A stretch of DNA of 64,000 nucleotides from Oscillospiraceae bacterium (GCA_020025305.1 JAHHSG010000005.1:33468-97467), one strand, 5' to 3'; counted from the first letter of the stretch, positions 7,202 to 16,248 are shown. A program made the numbers and translations. The notes: generated by a model from the letters alone, not told the origin.

Positions 7202-8034
7202 GGCTGGCCATACTCAGCGGTAAGGGCGGCGCAGGCAAGACACTGCTGGCAGTCAATCTGGCCGCTGCCGCGGGGGACGCCGTCTATGTGGACTGCGACG
7301 TAGAAGAACCGAACGGTCGTCTTTTTTTGAAGCCAGAGGACATATCCACCCGGCCTGTACACACTCTTCTCCCCGACTTTGATCCCCAAAAGTGCGATGG
7401 CTGCCGTAACTGTGTGGATTTCTGCTGTTTTAACGCCCTCATTTATATCCGAAACACACCCAAAGTTTTCCCCGAGGTGTGTCACAGCTGCGGCGGATGC
7501 CAGCTGGTCTGTCCCGTGGGTGCTATCCGGGAAGTCCCGCGCCCCGTGGGGCATCTGGAACTGGGGCATCGCGGCCATTTGCAGGTGGTCACCGGTATTT
7601 TGGAGCCCGGAGAGGCCTCCGGTGTGCCGGTGATTTCCGCAGCACTGGAGAGTGTCCGGAATTTTAAGGGACTCACCGTGGTGGACTGTCCCCCCGGCAG
7701 CGCCTGTCCTGTCATGGAGAGTATTCAGGAGGCAGACTACTGCCTTTTGGTGGCAGAGCCTACCGCCTTTGGTTTCCACAACTTCTGCATGGTCTATGAA
7801 CTATGCTCTCTATTGGGGAAAAAATGCGGCGTTGTCATGAACAAAATGGATATCCCCTATGAACCTCTGGAGACTTTCTGCAAGGAACATCATCTCCCCG
7901 TTCTCGCCCGCATCCCTTACGAGCCCCATATAGCCGATCTGGTGGCACAAGGAGCGCTGCTCTATGAAGCGGATGCAAAACTGGCACAGCAATTTCGAAA
8001 GATCCTCACGGAAATCGGAGGTGTTTGGCAATGA
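7198..8034 (+). CDS. MinD/ParA-family P-loop ATPase with inserted 2[4Fe-4S] ferredoxin domain (first copy)
   Basis: A 278-residue ATPase. The deviant Walker A is LSGKGGAGKT (residues 6-15), Walker B/switch is YVDCDVEEPN, and a later motif is VVDCPPGSACPVM. Between residues about 60 and 105 it carries a ferredoxin insert with CDGCRNCVDFCC and CHSCGGCQLVCP, ligands for two [4Fe-4S] clusters. Such paired ATPases occur in ORP and other metallocluster-assembly loci of anaerobes, where they are proposed to couple ATP hydrolysis to cluster transfer or electron supply. Overlaps both neighbours by four bases. Confidence 0.89.
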   Translation: MRLAILSGKGGAGKTLLAVNLAAAAGDAVYVDCDVEEPNGRLFLKPEDISTRPVHTLLPDFDPQKCDGCRNCVDFCCFNALIYIRNTPKVFPEVCHSCGGCQLVCPVGAIREVPRPVGHLELGHRGHLQVVTGILEPGEASGVPVISAALESVRNFKGLTVVDCPPGSACPVMESIQEADYCLLVAEPTAFGFHNFCMVYELCSLLGKKCGVVMNKMDIPYEPLETFCKEHHLPVLARIPYEPHIADLVAQGALLYEADAKLAQQFRKILTEIGGVWQ

Positions 8035-8897
8035 AAAAGCTGCTCCTACTCAGCGGCAAGGGCGGCACCGGCAAAACCACTACAGCGGCGGCTTTCCTGC
8101 GCTTTGCCAATGCAAAGGCGGCAGCGGACTGCGATGTGGATGCCCCCAATCTCCACCTTGTAACCAATCTTCCCCCACAGCCGGAGAGCACCGACTTCAT
8201 CGGCGGCGACAAAGCCTGCATTGATCCCACAAAGTGCATCGGCTGTGGTCTGTGTGCTGAGAAGTGCCGCTTCAACGCTCTGGAAAAAGACGGCAGCAAC
8301 TATCGAGTCAACGAATTTTTCTGTGAGGGCTGCGGCGTGTGCACCTATGTCTGCCCCCAGCAGGCGGTAACACTTCATGAGGACGTGGCCGGTGAACAGC
8401 GGCTCTATCAAACCGATACCGCCGTCTTTTCCACAGCCGCTTTAAAGATGGGGCGGGGCAGCTCGGGCAAGTTAGTGGCCAATGTGAAGCTTGCTATGGC
8501 CCGCAAAGCGCCGGAATGTCCGCTGGCCATCATTGATGGTTCCCCCGGCATCGGCTGTCCCGTAATCGCCTCCATCAGCGGTGTGGATCTGGTGCTGATT
8601 GTGGCAGAACCGTCTCTGTCCGGCATCAGCGATCTCAAGCGGCTGATCCGGTCAGCCGCCATGCTCCGCACCAGCGTGGCGGTGTGTGTCAATAAGTGGG
8701 ACACAAGTCCTGCCTATACAACAGCCATCGAAGATTTCTGCTGCGCCGACAGCATTCCTTTTGTGGGGAAGATTCCCTATGACAAGAGCGCCTCTGCCGC
8801 CATCAACGAGGGCAAAAGCCTTGCCGATATCGACTGTCCGGCACAGCACGCCCTCTATGCAATATTTGAAAAAACGAGCGAACTGCTCGGCTTATGA
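8031..8897 (+). CDS. MinD/ParA-family P-loop ATPase with inserted ferredoxin domain (second copy)
   Basis: A 288-residue paralogue of the preceding gene. Walker A is LSGKGGTGKT, followed by ADCDVDAPNLHLV. Ferredoxin motifs CIGCGLCAEKCRF and CEGCGVCTYVCP lie near residues 65-110, and IIDGSPGIGCPVIASISG follows. The ATG at 8031 is preferred over the TTG at 8025: GGAGG is nine bases upstream and ATGA overlaps the previous stop. The two copies probably work as a heterodimer, as inferred from the obligate pairing seen in related loci. Confidence 0.9.
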   Translation: MKKLLLLSGKGGTGKTTTAAAFLRFANAKAAADCDVDAPNLHLVTNLPPQPESTDFIGGDKACIDPTKCIGCGLCAEKCRFNALEKDGSNYRVNEFFCEGCGVCTYVCPQQAVTLHEDVAGEQRLYQTDTAVFSTAALKMGRGSSGKLVANVKLAMARKAPECPLAIIDGSPGIGCPVIASISGVDLVLIVAEPSLSGISDLKRLIRSAAMLRTSVAVCVNKWDTSPAYTTAIEDFCCADSIPFVGKIPYDKSASAAINEGKSLADIDCPAQHALYAIFEKTSELLGL

Positions 8898-8913
8898 AAA
8901 GGAGATTATTACT

Positions 8914-9270
8914 ATGAAAATCGTTGTAGCTGCTATGGGCAACATGGTTGCCGGCCACTTTGGTCACTGTGAAAATTTCATTTTCTTCGATACGGGGAAC
9001 GGCAGAATCACCGCGCAGAATGCGGTTTCTAATCCCGGCCACAAGCCCGGTTTCCTGCCCAACTTCCTGGCTGATCGTGGTGCACAGGTCATTATCTCCG
9101 GCGGCATGGGCGGCGGTGCCGTGGATATTTTCAACGAGCGGGGCGTGGAAGTGGTTGTCGGCGCACAGGGCGATGCCCGTGTGGCTGTGGAGGCCTATCT
9201 CCGGGGCGAGCTGATCTCCACCGGCGAGGTCTGCCACGAGCATCAGCACGAGAGCGAGTGCCATCAGTAA
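8914..9270 (+). CDS. NifX/NifB-type cluster-binding protein with His/Cys-rich tail
   Basis: A 118-residue protein of the same fold as the second gene of the operon (MKIVVAAMGNMVAGHFGHCENFIFFDT; GAQVIISGGMGGGAVDIFNERGVEVVVGAQGDARVAVEAYL). The HFGHC and C-terminal EVCHEHQHESECHQ tail give many potential metal ligands. AAAAGGAG precedes the ATG. Last gene of the operon and the best candidate for the metallocluster carrier served by the two ATPases. Confidence 0.87.
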   Translation: MKIVVAAMGNMVAGHFGHCENFIFFDTGNGRITAQNAVSNPGHKPGFLPNFLADRGAQVIISGGMGGGAVDIFNERGVEVVVGAQGDARVAVEAYLRGELISTGEVCHEHQHESECHQ

Positions 9271-9369
9271 GTGTCTCTCCATAAGCGCAGGAACACCGGC
9301 CCATCCAATGGAACTCCCATTGCTCCGGCCTGCAAAAAGCCTCCATGGTAAGGCGCATCATAAAGTTCA

Positions 9370-9406
9370 AAGGAGTGGCACGGCTTGTGCGGTGCCACTC
9401 CTTTTT
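9370..9406 (+). terminator. Terminator of the DUF134-MinD-NifX operon
   Basis: AAGGAGTGGCAC pairs with GTGCCACTCCTT around a 10-nt loop, followed by a short T-run. The remaining 9407-9521 stretch shows no gene. Confidence 0.78.
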
Positions 9407-9521
9407 ATACCGAACGCCTCGTGTCCATAGAAATCTGCGCTCAGCCTTTCCCAAAATATCAGCCGCTTTGGCATTGCTTTTCTATTGGGTCCATTCAAAC
9501 GGATGCACAGGCGTTCGTTTT

Positions 9522-10487
9522 TTATTTTGTTTTCTTCTGCCACTGCTCCACAGCATACAGGATCGCCGGATCCAGCACGCCGGCTACCACCCAGATCACC
9601 CAGCTGATTTTCCAGTCTCCGCTCAGGAAGCTATAGCCGAGGTAGATGGCCGTCACAACGGGCCAATACACCGCATTCATGCGCTTTCCCGCTCTGGTGT
9701 AATCCCCCTCCTGCAGCAGCATCTGATAGCTGCCCCAGAGCACGCCCACGCGGACAAACAGCACCACAGCAAAGGCCACCACAAGGAACATACACGCCAC
9801 CATGGCAACCACCAGCAGATCATTCTCCTCGTTGATGATGACGGCGGCAAACAGCGGAACAATGCTCAAAATGCACAGCACTACACCGATCACATTATTC
9901 CGCATATAGCGCTCCTTAAACGCCTCTTTTCGGGCATTGACCATACCACAGACACCGTATTCCGTTTCGAACGTCTCTTTTTCCATGTAGCCATACGCCG
10001 TGGTTCGTCTTCCGCTGAGAATGAAAATCGCCACCGCAGCAGCGATCTGCACCAGAAGTGTGATGATGCCCATCCCGGCAGCCATATTCTCAGAAATTCC
10101 CCACCGGGGCTCCTCTGACATCGCCGCCAGCAACAGCAGCACCACCGGGGAGGTAATGCACAAAAATACGCCCCACGCAATAGGGTTCGCCGTTCCCGCC
10201 TTGGCGCTCAAAAACGCACTGGCCTCCTCCATAGAGACACGACGCACCGGGGAGGAGTCCTCCACAGAAGCCGCCATATCCGCACTGCCCAGTTCATCTT
10301 TCAACAGATAGTCGGTGCTGACGCCGAACAGTTCCGAAAGCCGCACGATCTTCTCCAGATCCGGGATGGTCTGTGCTCCCTCCCACTTGGAAACCGACTG
10401 GCGGGAAACATTCATCTGCTCTGCCAGTTCCTCCTGGGACCAGCCGCTCTTCTTGCGAAGCTGAATGAGTTTATCTGCAAAAATCAT
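9522..10487 (-). CDS. XRE-family regulator with C-terminal membrane domain
   Basis: A 321-residue protein. The N-terminal helix-turn-helix (residues 1-62, LIQLRKKSGWSQEELAEQMNV followed by SRQSVSKWEGAQTIPDLEKI) is a textbook Cro/CI-type domain. After a linker with HPF-like low complexity, residues about 135-315 contain five or so transmembrane helices. Such membrane-tethered XRE regulators are frequent in gut Clostridia and often respond to envelope or peptide signals. No cognate operon is adjacent. A terminator separates it from the upstream minus-strand genes. Confidence 0.82.
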   Translation of the reverse strand: MIFADKLIQLRKKSGWSQEELAEQMNVSRQSVSKWEGAQTIPDLEKIVRLSELFGVSTDYLLKDELGSADMAASVEDSSPVRRVSMEEASAFLSAKAGTANPIAWGVFLCITSPVVLLLLAAMSEEPRWGISENMAAGMGIITLLVQIAAAVAIFILSGRRTTAYGYMEKETFETEYGVCGMVNARKEAFKERYMRNNVIGVVLCILSIVPLFAAVIINEENDLLVVAMVACMFLVVAFAVVLFVRVGVLWGSYQMLLQEGDYTRAGKRMNAVYWPVVTAIYLGYSFLSGDWKISWVIWVVAGVLDPAILYAVEQWQKKTK

Positions 10488-10642
10488 CGTATTCTCTCCG
10501 TTTCGCTTGTTGATTGCAGCTTCAGTTTAGCAGAAAAGCAAGGGGAACACCACCCCTTTGCACTGTGCAATTTGTCGCCCGCCAGTTGCATTTTTTCTCT
10601 TGCCGGTTGCCATTCTTATCCGCGGCAAGGACGAATCGATCC

Positions 10643-10673
10643 AAGGGCGGCAGACATCCATCATACCGCCCTT
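10643..10673 (-). terminator. Hairpin after the DHHW gene
   Basis: AAGGGCGG pairs with CCGCCCTT around a 15-nt loop just past the DHHW stop. There is no clear T-run on the minus strand, so this is only a possible terminator. The rest of 10488-10680 shows no gene. Confidence 0.4.
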
Positions 10674-10680
10674 TACTCTT

Positions 10681-11769
10681 TTATTTTAACGTACCACCGG
10701 CATTGAGCATGGTTGTGCTATAGAGAAACAGCACGTCGGCATTGGTGAAATCCACATACTCATGCACCAGGGCAGAAGTAATATACCGCAGATCCACCAC
10801 TGTCACCTTACTGTACCCCGAGAGCAGGAGCGGTGCCATACTGCTGCCGAAGCTGTCTCGGAACAAAATCAAATGCCGATCGGTTTTGGCGTGAGGATTT
10901 TCCAACGTCAACAGCGCTTCGGCACCGGAGAGATACACATCGTAGGGGTCCATTCCCGCAAAATTCTCCCACACATAGACGCTCTTTCTGCCCGGGTGCT
11001 CCAGACTGGTCACCACAGCATCCCGGGTCACATCACTCTCCATCACAAAGAGCGTGTCCGGCTCCACCGGCAGAGCCGCCTGCCCTGCGTACACACCATA
11101 AAAGCCCTGCCGTGTCTCCACAGTGTAAGCATCTGCCGGGTCCACGGATACGCCCATGGCCTGTGCCAAGGCCTGCGCCGCCGGTAAGATGCGATCCTGC
11201 CGCCAATGGCTGTCGGTGCGGTAGTAATCCGCCTCTGTCAGATAGGGAAAGAGGTCAATATGTACACCCCGGATCTTGGAGGTTTGTGCCAGCAGTGCCT
11301 CGTAGTCCATGGCAGGATACCCATGTTTCTCTGCCAAAAAATAGTTTTTATCGGGAATGACCGCATCATATGCCGCCGCCATCTCCGGATGGGCATCGAT
11401 TATGGCATTCATTCTGGCCACAGCCAAAGAAATTTGGGTGGACTCCAATTGGGGTTCCAGTTTCATGAGGTGTCCCTGCGCCTGATAGAGCTGATTGTTG
11501 TCCTTCATCCCCAACACTTCATAGCGAAAGACCGCCTTCATCATGCGAAAATACTGCCGTGCGGGGAACTGATCCAGCAGATATTTCTCCAGATCAGCGA
11601 AATAGTCGCCGCTGAGGACAGCCTTTGCGGTGATTTCCGGCGCCTGTGCCAGCTTGCGGCGCTCCGGGCCGGATAATGCCGCATCCGGCAGCAGCAAATG
11701 GGCCGCCGCAATACCAAAAAGGGTAAGCACAAAAACGGCTGCCACTGCGATTTTTTTCATTTTTTCCAT
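10681..11769 (-). CDS. DHHW-family (AlgX/AlgJ-like) secreted protein
   Basis: A 362-residue protein with an N-terminal signal anchor (KMKKIAVAAVFVLTLFGIAAAHLLL). It contains YYRTDSHWRQDRILPAAQALAQAMG, the T-D-x-H-W motif of the AlgX/AlgJ/DHHW SGNH-like superfamily, and LILFRDSFGSSMAPLL, the usual R-D-S-F nucleophile block. These proteins assist O-acetylation of exported polysaccharides on the outer face of the membrane. The ATG at 11769 has AAGGAGA five bases upstream. It lies 10 bp downstream of the MBOAT acyltransferase, its expected partner. The glycan target is unknown. Confidence 0.8.
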   Translation of the reverse strand: MEKMKKIAVAAVFVLTLFGIAAAHLLLPDAALSGPERRKLAQAPEITAKAVLSGDYFADLEKYLLDQFPARQYFRMMKAVFRYEVLGMKDNNQLYQAQGHLMKLEPQLESTQISLAVARMNAIIDAHPEMAAAYDAVIPDKNYFLAEKHGYPAMDYEALLAQTSKIRGVHIDLFPYLTEADYYRTDSHWRQDRILPAAQALAQAMGVSVDPADAYTVETRQGFYGVYAGQAALPVEPDTLFVMESDVTRDAVVTSLEHPGRKSVYVWENFAGMDPYDVYLSGAEALLTLENPHAKTDRHLILFRDSFGSSMAPLLLSGYSKVTVVDLRYITSALVHEYVDFTNADVLFLYSTTMLNAGGTLK

Positions 11770-11779
11770 GTCGATCTCC

Positions 11780-13192
11780 TTAGAAACGGAAATACAGGAA
11801 GGGATTAAAGCTCCCATCCACCAAATGGGCCGTGGTCAAAAGCAGCATTACCAGCACAAAGGCCGGCTCCGCCGCCGTTGCTGCCGCCGTTGCTGCCGCC
11901 GCCCCCGGCTTTGTCTCCGTAAAACGTGTCCACAGCTTTTTCATAAGAGGTGTGGCACCCACAACGGCGGTGAGCAGCAGCAAGCCATAGCTTCGCACAT
12001 AGTAGCCCGTATCAAAGCTCCACAGCGGCAAACCGCTCAAGCCGAACAACGCCTTCAAATCTCCGGTTAACTGCCCAAGCCCGGAAGCATTGAAGATAAT
12101 GAAGCTCACCAACAGCACCGGAAGCATATAGAGATAGCGCACCACCGCAGGCACTTTTTTCAAAATCGACCCCAGCACCAGTTTTTCCAGCACCAGAAAG
12201 ACACCGAAGTAAAGCCCCCACCAGAGGAAGTTCCACGCAGCGCCGTGCCACAATCCCGTGGCAGCCCACACCACCATCACATTGAAGATCCAGCGCCCCC
12301 GGCTGACCCGGTTGCCGCCCAAGGGGATATAGAGGTAATCACGGAACCAGCCGCCCAGCGTCCTGTGCCAGCGCCGCCAGAACTCAGTAACGCTCTGGGA
12401 CATAAAGGGATAGTCAAAGTTCTCCGGGAATTGGAAGCCCAGCATATGCCCCAAACCAATGGCCATATCGGAATAACCGGCAAAATCAAAGTAAATCTGC
12501 AGGGCAAACGCCGCACCATAGAACCAGTAGAAGGCCACCGACGGATCGGCACTGGCACGGAACAAGGCACAAAATTCCCCCAGTGCATTGGCAATCAGCA
12601 CCTTTTTGCCCAGTCCCACTGCAAAGCGCCGTACGCCCAGATAAAACCCATCCAGCGTTGTATGCCGGGAGTGCAGCTCGTGGGAGACATCGGTATAGCG
12701 GACAATGGGGCCTGCCACCAACTGGGGGAACAGGCAGACAAATGTGGCCATGGTGGCCAGATTTCGCTCGGCGCGGGCGTCGCCCCGATACACATCAATG
12801 GTATAACTCATGGTCTGGAAGGTAAAGAAGCTGATACCGATGGGCAATTCCACACCCGTGAGCGGAATGCTGGTTCCCGCAAGGCCGTTCACCGCACCGA
12901 TGAGGAAATCCGTGTACTTGAAGAAAAACAGCATCCCCAGATTGATCACAATGGAGGAGAGCAGCGCCCCTTTGTCCTTTTTTGTGCCGCGATGCTTTTC
13001 AATATACAAGCTGTGCGCATAGTCCGACAACGAGGAAAAAAGCAACAGCAGCACATACACCGGCTCTCCCACAAAGTAAAAAAGCAGACTGACAGCCAGC
13101 AGTACATAGTTGCGCCACTGCTGCGGTACTATATAGTAAAGAGCCAGCGCCGGCAAGAACAGATATAAAAAGCTGATGCTGGAAAATAACAT
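11780..13192 (-). CDS. MBOAT-family O-acyltransferase (AlgI/DltB-like)
   Basis: A 470-residue polytopic membrane protein. Typical AlgI features are LFFFKYTDF, LPIGISFFTFQTMSYTIDVY, FVCLFPQLVAGPI, IYFDFAGYSDMAIGLGHMLG, the block VTEFWRRWHRTLGGWFRDYL, and the catalytic histidine in GLWHGAAWNFLWWG near residue 320. It moves acyl (usually acetyl) groups across the membrane for transfer to a surface polysaccharide by the DHHW protein encoded just downstream. An Ala-rich spacer of AAATAAATAA type near residues 434-445 is a local simple-sequence expansion. Confidence 0.92.
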   Translation of the reverse strand: MLFSSISFLYLFLPALALYYIVPQQWRNYVLLAVSLLFYFVGEPVYVLLLLFSSLSDYAHSLYIEKHRGTKKDKGALLSSIVINLGMLFFFKYTDFLIGAVNGLAGTSIPLTGVELPIGISFFTFQTMSYTIDVYRGDARAERNLATMATFVCLFPQLVAGPIVRYTDVSHELHSRHTTLDGFYLGVRRFAVGLGKKVLIANALGEFCALFRASADPSVAFYWFYGAAFALQIYFDFAGYSDMAIGLGHMLGFQFPENFDYPFMSQSVTEFWRRWHRTLGGWFRDYLYIPLGGNRVSRGRWIFNVMVVWAATGLWHGAAWNFLWWGLYFGVFLVLEKLVLGSILKKVPAVVRYLYMLPVLLVSFIIFNASGLGQLTGDLKALFGLSGLPLWSFDTGYYVRSYGLLLLTAVVGATPLMKKLWTRFTETKPGAAAATAAATAAEPAFVLVMLLLTTAHLVDGSFNPFLYFRF

Positions 13193-13223
13193 AACATATC
13201 CTCCGGGTCATGGTAATCGTAAC

Positions 13224-13250
13224 AGAGCCTCCGCCAGAAGCGGAGGCTCT
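13224..13250 (-). terminator. Hairpin between the lipoprotein and MBOAT genes
   Basis: A perfect 11-bp stem (AGAGCCTCCGC and complement) with a 5-nt loop. There is no T-run on the minus strand, so it is more likely an mRNA-processing or attenuating hairpin than a full terminator. Confidence 0.45.
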
Positions 13251-13269
13251 GCGTGTTATCCGATGCAGC

Positions 13270-13815
13270 TTAGTTCCACAGGGCGTTGAAGTTGGCTGCA
13301 ATGGCATCGGCGGTCTCCACATCGGACATGACCAGCAAAATCGTGCTCCCGTGTGCCACTACGTTTACCTTTTCCGCCTCCACACAAACCCACTTGGCCG
13401 GGTTGGCATTGGTCTCGATGTCGGCACGGACAGCCTCTGCATCGGCACCCTCGGGCAGACGCAGCAGCACTACAGAGTGCGGGACACTGGTAATGGCGGC
13501 ATCGTAAACCACAACCTCAGCCCCTTCAACGGAGGGGATAAAGAGATAAGACTTGAACAGTTCATCTACCACCTGCTCCTTGGTCATGCCGTTTTCCAGA
13601 GGGATCCCCTCTGCCAGCGCAGAGAGCGTGGTGGGAGGCATCATCATCGGCAGCTCCTCCTCGTTCAAACCCTCCAGCAGCTTTTCAGCCATTTCCGCAA
13701 GGGGCATGGTGTCCTCGGCACCGCTCTGATTGGTGTCGTTCCCTCCCTTACTGCCACAGGCCGCCAAAGTCAGCACCAGCATAGCACACAGGATCAAAGA
13801 CAGAACTTTTTTCAT
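13270..13815 (-). CDS. DUF4358-type lipoprotein
   Basis: A 181-residue predicted lipoprotein: signal peptide MKKVLSLILCAMLVLTLAAC with lipobox LAAC, then a short acidic linker and an alpha/beta domain. It resembles the DUF4358 lipoproteins that often accompany MBOAT/DHHW pairs in Clostridia. The function is unknown. It heads the minus-strand group lipoprotein-MBOAT-DHHW. Confidence 0.75.
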   Translation of the reverse strand: MKKVLSLILCAMLVLTLAACGSKGGNDTNQSGAEDTMPLAEMAEKLLEGLNEEELPMMMPPTTLSALAEGIPLENGMTKEQVVDELFKSYLFIPSVEGAEVVVYDAAITSVPHSVVLLRLPEGADAEAVRADIETNANPAKWVCVEAEKVNVVAHGSTILLVMSDVETADAIAANFNALWN

Positions 13816-14193
13816 TGTTTGTAATCTCCTTCATTAAAATACATCATTCGGCAGGACTCTTTTTGCCCCGTCTATCCATTAGACGGAATCCCTACCGGAA
13901 AAGTTCCCATACTTTTCATTTTTAACACCGATATCTTTTCCTCATCCCCCATGGTTAAGCGGCAACGGGTGCGTTTTGCTCCTGCCTCTATGCTCCGTTT
14001 TCTCTCTCCCGGCTTATTTTTGCGGCTATGTCCCCCGCTTTTCTTTGTTTGGTTCCATTGTTCCCGCAATTTTTTGTGCATTTTAACTATTTTGGAATTT
14101 GTGTTACCATTTTGTAATTTTTGTGTAGCTTTTTCGAAATAGATGTGGTATCATACTCCTTGGTTGAATTTTACCAATGCGAGGTTTTATCAT
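13816..14193. other. Divergent intergenic region, no gene seen
   Basis: Separates the minus-strand lipoprotein gene from the plus-strand NlpC/P60 gene. The right half is AT-rich with two similar segments (TTTTGGAATTTGTG and TTTTGTAATTTTTGTG, 14090-14125). I see no convincing coding frame and no named riboswitch. Confidence 0.45.
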
Positions 14194-15123
14194 ATGAACA
14201 GGAAATTTTCCTGCCTCTTTCTGGCAATGACCATGGCACTGTCCGGTGTTGTGCTGGCCTATGCCAACGATTCGGTTCCGCAGGAAACCTTTGCCTATAA
14301 CGAGGCGGTAGAAACACTTTCCGCCGTCGGCATCCCAAGTACGGGAGAAAATGCCATGGAAAACGGCCTGTCCGTAGCCTGTGAGGTGGGCCTTCTGCGT
14401 CAGCGCAGCGCCATGCCCCTCTCTCAGCTCTCTGCACAGGCGCTGCTGATCCGCAAAGAGCAGCAGCTCGAGGAAGAGCAGGCCGCCCATGCCCAGGCTG
14501 CCCGCAATGCCTTCTTGGCACAGTATGACGGAATCATGGTTGTTAACGACGGGCTCTATCTTCTTTCCGATCCCAGTGAGGATGCCTATCCTCTGCGCTC
14601 CATGGCCTCCGGCAAAGTGGGGCGGCTGGAAGACATCTCCGGCGACTGGTATCTGGTCTCTTACGCCGGCAATACCGGTTATCTGAAAGCAAGCGACTGC
14701 CGCGGCGTGGCCTACCGTGACTACGAGGGCACCCCAGCAACCCAGACCCTGTTTGAACAATTAGAGTCTGTGGCCTATACCTATCTGGGAACTCCCTACG
14801 TCTACGGCGGCGTCAGCTACAGCGGCATTGACTGCTCCGGATTTACGATGCAGGTCTTTGGCAAGCTGGGCTATTCCTTGTCCCACGGTGCCAGCGACCA
14901 GTATGCTGCCGGCACACCGGTCACTTCGGAGCAGCGGCAAGCGGGGGATCTGGTGTTTTTCTCCACAGCTCCCGGTTCTTCCTCCATCGGTCATGTGGGC
15001 ATCTATCTGGGCGGGGGTGCCTTTATCCACGCCAGCTATAGCGCCGGTGTCACTGTCAACTATCTGGGCGAAAGCTACTACGCCTCCCACTATTTTGGCG
15101 CCTGCCGCATCATCAACGAATAA
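14194..15123 (+). CDS. Secreted SH3 - NlpC/P60 cysteine peptidase
   Basis: A 309-residue exported cell-wall hydrolase. The signal peptide is MNRKFSCLFLAMTMALSGVVLAYA. A helical linker with LLIRKEQQLEEEQAAHAQAARNA follows, then an SH3-like domain (about residues 110-170, YPLRSMASGKVGRLEDISGDWYLV). The NlpC/P60 domain (about 180-309) has catalytic Cys in GIDCSGFTMQVF, His in IGHVGIYLG and the third residue in AFIHAS. Such enzymes cut D-gamma-glutamyl-diaminopimelate bonds in peptidoglycan stems. The ATG at 14194 is chosen because it starts the signal peptide. The ribosome binding site is weak (GAGG). Confidence 0.91.
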   Translation: MNRKFSCLFLAMTMALSGVVLAYANDSVPQETFAYNEAVETLSAVGIPSTGENAMENGLSVACEVGLLRQRSAMPLSQLSAQALLIRKEQQLEEEQAAHAQAARNAFLAQYDGIMVVNDGLYLLSDPSEDAYPLRSMASGKVGRLEDISGDWYLVSYAGNTGYLKASDCRGVAYRDYEGTPATQTLFEQLESVAYTYLGTPYVYGGVSYSGIDCSGFTMQVFGKLGYSLSHGASDQYAAGTPVTSEQRQAGDLVFFSTAPGSSSIGHVGIYLGGGAFIHASYSAGVTVNYLGESYYASHYFGACRIINE

Positions 15124-15135
15124 CCCGTTCCTTCT

Positions 15136-15169
15136 AAGAGGGCGTCCTATCCGGGACGCCCTCTTCTTT
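15136..15169 (+). terminator. Terminator after the NlpC/P60 gene
   Basis: AAGAGGGCGTCC pairs with GGACGCCCTCTT, followed by CTTT. Confidence 0.78.
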
Positions 15170-15288
15170 GTATACTGCATAATTGTATATTTATTCATAC
15201 TTTACATGAATAAATCCATTTATCTTGAATATAAGGCACTGTATACAGGTTCAACTGAAATTTTATTGAAAATTTATTCATTTTCCCA

Positions 15289-15317
15289 TTGACAAGAATG
15301 TAAAATCCATGTATAGT
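15289..15317 (+). promoter_or_regulatory. Promoter of the amino-acid ABC transporter operon
   Basis: TTGACA (15289-15294), 17-bp spacer, TATAGT (15312-15317), in an AT-rich region about 100 bp before the substrate-binding protein. Confidence 0.77.
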
Positions 15318-15415
15318 AAGTATTGTTCCAAGGAGAACACAGCAACGTCTGTATTCCTGCTTTGCTAGGTTAGAATATAGATCCACAATTTATGTTTGAG
15401 AAAGGAAGAAGAGAA

Positions 15416-16219
15416 ATGAAAAAGACGATTGCACTGATTTTGGCCATGCTAATGGCATTCTCACTGGTCGCCTGCGGCGGCGGCAATGATGACGGGGGCA
15501 GCCAGGAAAAGCCTGCCAAAATTATCATGGGTTCCTCCGTAGACTACGCCCCCTTTGAATTCAACATTTTGGAGAACGGCGAAAAGAAGCCCGTGGGCAT
15601 TGACGTATTTCTGGGGGAACAGATTGCCAAGGACATGGGCGTCGAATTGGAAGTGGTCGACATGAGCTTCGACAACTTGATGACTCTGATGGCACAGGGC
15701 AACTGTGACATGGTCATCGCCGCCATGGAGTATAAGGCAGAGCGTGCTGCCAACGCCGATTGCTCCGATCCCTATTATACGGACCTGCCCCCCGTCATTG
15801 TGACTAAGAAGGGCAACGAGGGTCAGTACAAGTCTCTTGCAGACTTTGCCGGCAAGACCGTAGGTGCTCAGATGGCCACCACGAAGGCCGACGTAGTCAC
15901 CGAAGATATGCCCGGTGCCAACCCCAAGCTGATGAGTTCCGTCATTGATCTCATGAATGAATTGGTCTACGACAAGTGTGACGCTGTGGTTCTAGATGGT
16001 GCCGTGGCCAACAAGTATCTGGAAATAAACAAGGATCTGGCTGCTGTGGCCATTGACATGGGCGAGGCCGCCGAGCCCTTCCGGGTTTGGGTTGCTAAAG
16101 GCGATCCCAAGGGCCTTTTGCCAGAGATTAACAAGACCATCGCCCAAGTAACCTCCGATGGCACCATGGAGAGCTGGATTGAGCAGGCCAACGAACTTTC
16201 CAAGGACGCGATTGCGTAA
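15416..16219 (+). CDS. Amino-acid ABC transporter substrate-binding lipoprotein
   Basis: A 267-residue solute-binding protein of the family 3 (HisJ/GlnH) type. The signal peptide is MKKTIALILAMLMAFSLVAC with lipobox LVAC. YAPFEFNILENGEKKPVGIDVFLGEQIAKDMG is the usual ligand-binding start (quoted in parts: YAPFEF, GIDVFLGEQIA), and FDNLMTLMAQGNCDMVIAAM follows. The ligand is a polar amino acid, not further predictable. The ATG at 15416 has AAAGGAAG upstream. A 17-bp hairpin follows before the permease gene, which would favour higher expression of this protein. Confidence 0.92.
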   Translation: MKKTIALILAMLMAFSLVACGGGNDDGGSQEKPAKIIMGSSVDYAPFEFNILENGEKKPVGIDVFLGEQIAKDMGVELEVVDMSFDNLMTLMAQGNCDMVIAAMEYKAERAANADCSDPYYTDLPPVIVTKKGNEGQYKSLADFAGKTVGAQMATTKADVVTEDMPGANPKLMSSVIDLMNELVYDKCDAVVLDGAVANKYLEINKDLAAVAIDMGEAAEPFRVWVAKGDPKGLLPEINKTIAQVTSDGTMESWIEQANELSKDAIA

Positions 16220-16248
16220 TCTGCCAGCCTTACAACCATAATACTTCG

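Noticed and set aside
6851..9270. Nitrogen-fixation cluster
   Set aside because: NifX-fold proteins are present but there is no nifHDK, nifB radical SAM or nifE/N; the ORP/metallocluster reading fits better.
13872..14081. Minus-strand frame of 69 codons in the lipoprotein/NlpC gap
   Set aside because: Lys/Arg-rich low-complexity translation, no binding site, and no partner; considered noise.
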